6,282 nucleotides of DNA, from NCBI GenBank assembly GCA_046757585.1, contig JBHHYR010000225.1, positions 1 to 6,282 of the forward strand. The letters run 5' to 3'. Shown one piece after another: positions 6,169 through 6,282 of the stretch. The notes under the pieces were generated by a model. The model was given only the letters and a program-made list of their open reading frames with translations. It did no database searches and was not told the origin of the DNA. The stretch's first letter is position 1. Each line of letters starts with the position of its first letter. A program made the translations under genes and the position numbers. Source of the DNA: JBHHYR01 sp046757585 (GTDB taxonomy: Bacteria; Desulfobacterota; Binatia; HRBIN30).

Positions 6169-6282
6169 ATGGTGGACGGCTCAGGGTCGGGAGTAGGCAG
6201 CGCCGGCAACCCTCCTGCAACCCCCAGCGCGCGGCCAGCCGGAAAGAACGCCGAGGGCAGGTTCATCGGCCGCCGCAAGGTG
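6169..6282 (+). CDS. Probable N-terminal fragment of the next gene in the Rieske operon
   Basis: An ATG 25 bases after the Rieske stop opens a frame of 38 codons that reaches the right edge without a stop. The peptide is a flexible Gly/Ser/Pro/Ala-rich leader ending in a basic stretch (GRFIGRRKV). No family can be recognised from so little. In bc-complex operons the gene after the Rieske subunit is usually cytochrome b, and a basic cytoplasmic leader before the first helix would fit, but that is inference from position only. A second frame is also open here but has no start codon. There is no strong ribosome binding site, and a GTG at 6172 or TTG at 6157 could also start it. Confidence 0.4.
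   Translation, partial: MVDGSGSGVGSAGNPPATPSARPAGKNAEGRFIGRRKV

Overview
The window is GC-rich and almost fully coding. It carries five convincing genes, one of them cut by the left edge, plus a probable sixth cut by the right edge. Gene content suggests a Gram-negative-type, respiring, probably uncultured bacterium, perhaps of the Deltaproteobacteria-like, Binatota or Rokubacteria-type lineages. The signs are an RND/MMPL exporter, a FeoB with the core signature I associate with such groups, and a Rieske protein with a twin-arginine leader. This placement rests on protein style only and is weak.

Layout. From the left edge to 1748 (+) runs the C-terminal two-thirds or more of an MMPL/RND-superfamily membrane transporter; its first codons lie in a perfect 34-bp palindrome at the window edge. 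It converges, across 38 bases, on a minus-strand cluster transcribed from about 5437 down to 1787. That cluster is a radical SAM/SPASM-type protein (4292-5437), then FeoB, the GTPase-coupled ferrous iron permease (2049-4292), then a small seven-cysteine metal-binding protein (1787-2044). The first two genes overlap at a TGATG stop/start and the last two are separated by 4 bases, so the three look like one translationally coupled operon. No FeoA or FeoC is visible in the window.

A 160-bp divergent intergenic region (5438-5597) separates this operon from a plus-strand Rieske iron-sulfur protein gene (5598-6143), probably the first gene of a cytochrome bc-type complex operon. An open frame starting at 6169 runs off the right edge. 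The intergenic region holds a perfect 16-bp palindrome resembling a CRP/FNR-family site, an overlapping inverted repeat, and a 7-bp stem-loop just before the Rieske start codon.

Together the central genes suggest iron uptake (FeoB and its small partner) and iron-dependent enzymes (4Fe-4S radical SAM, 2Fe-2S Rieske), possibly under shared redox or iron control. The most unusual points are the radical SAM-FeoB-Cys-rich gene trio, two extra hydrophobic segments in FeoB, and the layered dyads in the divergent promoter region.
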